The position numbers and the translations under genes are program-made. Shown one piece after another: positions 5,170 to 6,706 of a stretch of 6,706 nt of DNA. Location: the NCBI GenBank assembly GCA_029982105.1, contig JARRCQ010000091.1, positions 1 to 6,706 of the forward strand, given 5' to 3'. The notes beneath the pieces were generated by a model that was given only the letters and a program-made list of their open reading frames with translations, had not been told where the DNA came from and searched no databases. The DNA is from Candidatus Atribacteria bacterium (lineage in GTDB: Bacteria > Atribacterota > Atribacteria > Atribacterales > Caldatribacteriaceae). Position 1 is the stretch's first letter. Every line of letters starts with the position of its first letter.

Positions 5170-5466
5170 ATGCGCATAGAAAATAAAGATTTAGCTATTT
5201 CTTTAAAACCTCAAGAGCCATCTTCTCAAACAGTAAAAAAAGCCTGCCAAGATTTTGAGGCTTTTTTTCTGGGGTTTGTGTTTAAAAAAGCCTTTCAACC
5301 TCTTTTTACTTCTTCCTCCTCTCCTTTTTTCAGTCAGGAGGAAACCTGGTTTCGAGAGATGTGGGTGGATGAAATTACTAAAAAGGTAGAAGAAAGTGGA
5401 GGCTGGGGTATATCTGATATGCTGTATCAAAGATTAGTGGAGGAAAGTAAAGGTGACTTTAGCTAA
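5170..5466 (+). CDS. flgJ: Short FlgJ-like rod-binding protein
   Basis: The 98-residue product matches only the N-terminal rod-binding domain of FlgJ, the part that caps and assists rod assembly. The family pattern is visible: ACQDFEAFFLGFVFKKAF near residues 25-42, then FREMWVDEITKKVEESGGWGISDMLYQRL (about 61-89), including the conserved helix followed by a glycine-rich turn. The peptidoglycan-hydrolysing domain fused to FlgJ in beta- and gamma-proteobacteria is absent, so a separate enzyme would have to open the wall for the rod. The ATG lies 7 nt after GAGGGGG (5156-5162). Its 3' end overlaps the next gene by 14 nt. The symbol rests on domain and position; single-domain forms are often named only rod-binding protein. 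Confidence 0.82.
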   Translation: MRIENKDLAISLKPQEPSSQTVKKACQDFEAFFLGFVFKKAFQPLFTSSSSPFFSQEETWFREMWVDEITKKVEESGGWGISDMLYQRLVEESKGDFS

Positions 5467-5869
5467 ATGTAAAAGATGTGGAAAATTGTTTAACAGAGTA
5501 GTAGATAAAGATATTTGCCCCTCTTGTATGGAAAAAGAAGAGGAAGAATTTCAAAAAGTTAAAGATTTCTTGAAACGTTATCCAGAAAAAAAGTTGGAGG
5601 AGATAAGTGAGGAAACCGGGGTGGATAAAAAAGTAATTTTAGATTTTCTTCGGGAAGGAAGGCTGCAATTGTCTGAAATACAAGGAGAAAAAGAAGCTTC
5701 TTTGCTCACCTGTGAGCGATGCGGTAAACCCATTACTACAGGAAGGTTTTGTGAGGATTGTAAAAAAAAGCTGGCCTCTATTCTTTCTCCTGATGAAACT
5801 AAACCGTCTTCCCGCTCTCCCAATTTTTATTTTAACGAGGCCATAGAAAAAAAGAAAGAAGAGGACTAA
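5453..5869 (+). CDS. yvyF: YvyF-type flagellar operon protein with two zinc ribbons
   Basis: A 138-residue soluble protein resembling the YvyF family (TIGR03826), found beside flgM in Bacillota flagellar or comF-linked operons. Two likely zinc-binding ribbons bracket the protein: C6-x2-C9 with C22-x2-C25, and C87-x2-C90 with C100-x2-C103. Between them, an acidic/lysine-rich helix (about 26-43) leads to a helix-turn-helix-like segment (about 47-71, LEEISEETGVDKKVILDFLREGRL) similar to MerR-type DNA-binding helices. The C-terminal tail is charged. A regulatory or nucleic-acid-binding role is plausible but the molecular function is not established. The GTG start follows GGAGG (5439-5443) by 9 nt and lies inside the end of flgJ, which favours coupled translation. 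The stop codon forms part of the -35 box of the flgM promoter. Confidence 0.85.
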   Translation: MTLAKCKRCGKLFNRVVDKDICPSCMEKEEEEFQKVKDFLKRYPEKKLEEISEETGVDKKVILDFLREGRLQLSEIQGEKEASLLTCERCGKPITTGRFCEDCKKKLASILSPDETKPSSRSPNFYFNEAIEKKKEED

Positions 5870-5893
5870 AGAAATTAGAAATCCATCCGATAT
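5867..5893 (+). promoter_or_regulatory. Sigma-28 (SigD/FliA) promoter for flgM
   Basis: TAAA (5867-5870), a 15-nt spacer, then TCCGATAT (5886-5893). It matches the consensus TAAA-N15-GCCGATAT at every position except the first G. Transcription would begin near 5900, leaving a leader of about 34 nt before the flgM ATG. The -35 box overlaps the yvyF TAA stop. A sigma-28 promoter in front of flgM is the arrangement known in Bacillus and Salmonella, where FlgM limits its own sigma factor. Confidence 0.78.
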
Positions 5894-5933
5894 AATAATA
5901 TAGTGAATAGGTTTATCTAAGGAAGTGAGAAAA

Positions 5934-6251
5934 ATGAAGATTTCCTCTAACCAGTTGGAGAATGTTTTAAGGATTTATGTAAGCAAAGTTGAAGAAGGTA
6001 GAAAAGTTAATTCTTCTCTCAAGAAAGAAGAGGAGGAAGGTGACAAAGTTTCTCTTTCTCGTACTGGTCAGGAAATAGCAAAGTTACAGCAGCAATATAA
6101 GAAAATCCCTGATGTAAGAGCTGATTTAGTTCAAGAACTGAAAACTAAGATAGAAAAAGGGGAATACGAGGTTCAGGGTAGGGAAGTAGCAGAGAAAATG
6201 TTTGCTCGGGAGATTGCTGATTTTTTCATTGAGGGAGGGAAAAATATTTGA
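5934..6251 (+). CDS. flgM: Anti-sigma-28 factor FlgM
   Basis: Binds and inhibits the flagellar sigma factor (SigD/FliA) until the hook-basal body is complete, then is exported so that late genes switch on. The 105-residue product starts MKIS and has a charged, probably disordered N-terminal half. The conserved sigma-binding C-terminal half follows: DKVSLS at residues 37-42, the IPDVRADLV segment at 58-66, then the helix IEKGEYEV at 73-80 and VAEKM at 85-89. The ATG at 5934 is preferred because AAGGA (5919-5923) precedes it by 10 nt and the protein then begins like other FlgM proteins. An in-frame GTG at 5925 would add three residues but overlaps the ribosome site. It has its own sigma-28 promoter and its stop overlaps the flgN start by 4 nt. 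Confidence 0.93.
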   Translation: MKISSNQLENVLRIYVSKVEEGRKVNSSLKKEEEEGDKVSLSRTGQEIAKLQQQYKKIPDVRADLVQELKTKIEKGEYEVQGREVAEKMFAREIADFFIEGGKNI

Positions 6252-6706
6252 TAGCTTTGAATGAATTTCTCTCTCATCTTTCGATAGTTTTGGAAAAGGA
6301 ATTGTATCTGCAAACTGAGCTCTGGAAAGTAGCGAAAGAAAAGAGAGATTTGCTTTTGCAAAACCAAATAGAAGAATTGGTTCCCATTCTGGAAAAGGAA
6401 ATGGATTTAGTTACTCAGGTGCGGGATACCGAAAAACAATTAAGTGATGTTTGGGCAAATATGGTGGAACAATGTAATTTAGAACCTGGAGAGTTGACTT
6501 TGAACCGAATAATTGAACTTTCTCCTCCTGATTTAGCTTTGAAATTCAGAGAAGTTCAAGAAGAGTTAAAAAAAGTCATAAAAGCATTACAAGAAGTTAA
6601 TTCTCAGAACGCCACTTTAATAGATGATACTTTACACTACATTGATGTGGTTTTTTCTCTATTATTGGGAGGGGAAAAAAATAGCTTTTACTCTCCTCGA
6701 GGAAAG
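6248..6706 (+). CDS. flgN: Flagellar export chaperone FlgN (incomplete at right edge)
   Basis: An open frame of 153 codons runs without a stop to the end of the window. FlgN is the cytoplasmic chaperone that delivers the hook-filament junction proteins FlgK and FlgL to the export apparatus. The product is an almost wholly helical, charged protein: residues 1-70 form a long predicted coiled-coil stretch (LEKELYLQTELWKVAKEKRDLLL...LEKEMDLVTQVRDTEKQL), followed by FREVQEELKKVIKALQEVNSQN near 107-128 and the typical FlgN tail DDTLHYIDVVFSLLLG near 133-148. FlgN proteins are usually 140-165 residues, so little is likely missing. The TTG start overlaps the flgM TGA (TTGA) and lies 8 nt after GGGAGGG (6233-6239). 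Identity rests on helical pattern, tail and position after flgM; the sequence itself is poorly conserved in this family. Confidence 0.82.
   Translation, partial: MIALNEFLSHLSIVLEKELYLQTELWKVAKEKRDLLLQNQIEELVPILEKEMDLVTQVRDTEKQLSDVWANMVEQCNLEPGELTLNRIIELSPPDLALKFREVQEELKKVIKALQEVNSQNATLIDDTLHYIDVVFSLLLGGEKNSFYSPRGK

Overview
The window is a flagellar gene cluster with every gene on the + strand: flgF, flgG, flgA, flgH, flgI, a short flgJ, a yvyF-type zinc-ribbon gene, flgM and flgN. FlgN runs off the right edge. All nine genes are recognisable from family motifs in the translated sequence. The sequence looks AT-rich by eye, starts use ATG, GTG and TTG, and Shine-Dalgarno sites are strong. FlgH, FlgI and the FlgA chaperone build the L and P rings, which are needed only where an outer membrane is present. 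The yvyF-flgM-flgN run is the order typical of Bacillota. Together this suggests a diderm member of, or relative of, the Bacillota (for example Negativicutes-, Halanaerobiales- or Atribacterota-like). That is an inference from gene content, not a firm taxonomic call.

Layout. Bases 1-416 are non-coding and dense in repeats: a degenerate dispersed palindromic element, a G/C-rich hairpin, a perfect 10-bp hairpin, two pairs of short direct repeats, and a candidate sigma-28 promoter just upstream of flgF. flgF and flgG (417-2003) encode the proximal and distal rod proteins. Bases 2004-2363 are a second non-coding block, holding a 44-nt exact direct repeat and several hairpins. The same hairpin family occurs inverted at 168-196, so flgFG is bracketed by related repeats. 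flgA, flgH and flgI (2364-5080) are tightly packed, with a 4-nt overlap between flgA and flgH and 3 nt between flgH and flgI. After an 89-bp gap with a possible sigma-70-type promoter come flgJ and yvyF, which overlap by 14 nt. A near-consensus sigma-28 promoter overlaps the yvyF stop codon and leads into flgM, whose stop codon overlaps the TTG start of flgN.

How the genes work together. FlgF and FlgG complete the rod, with the short FlgJ as a probable rod-assembly cap. FlgA escorts FlgI to form the P ring, and FlgH forms the L ring. FlgM is the anti-sigma-28 factor that holds back late genes until the hook-basal body is finished. FlgN is the export chaperone for the hook-filament junction proteins FlgK and FlgL, probably encoded just downstream. 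The sigma-28 promoter before flgM would give the usual feedback loop. I see no new multi-gene system here. The most unusual material is the repeat and hairpin content of the two intergenic blocks, followed by the absence of a lipobox cysteine in FlgH.
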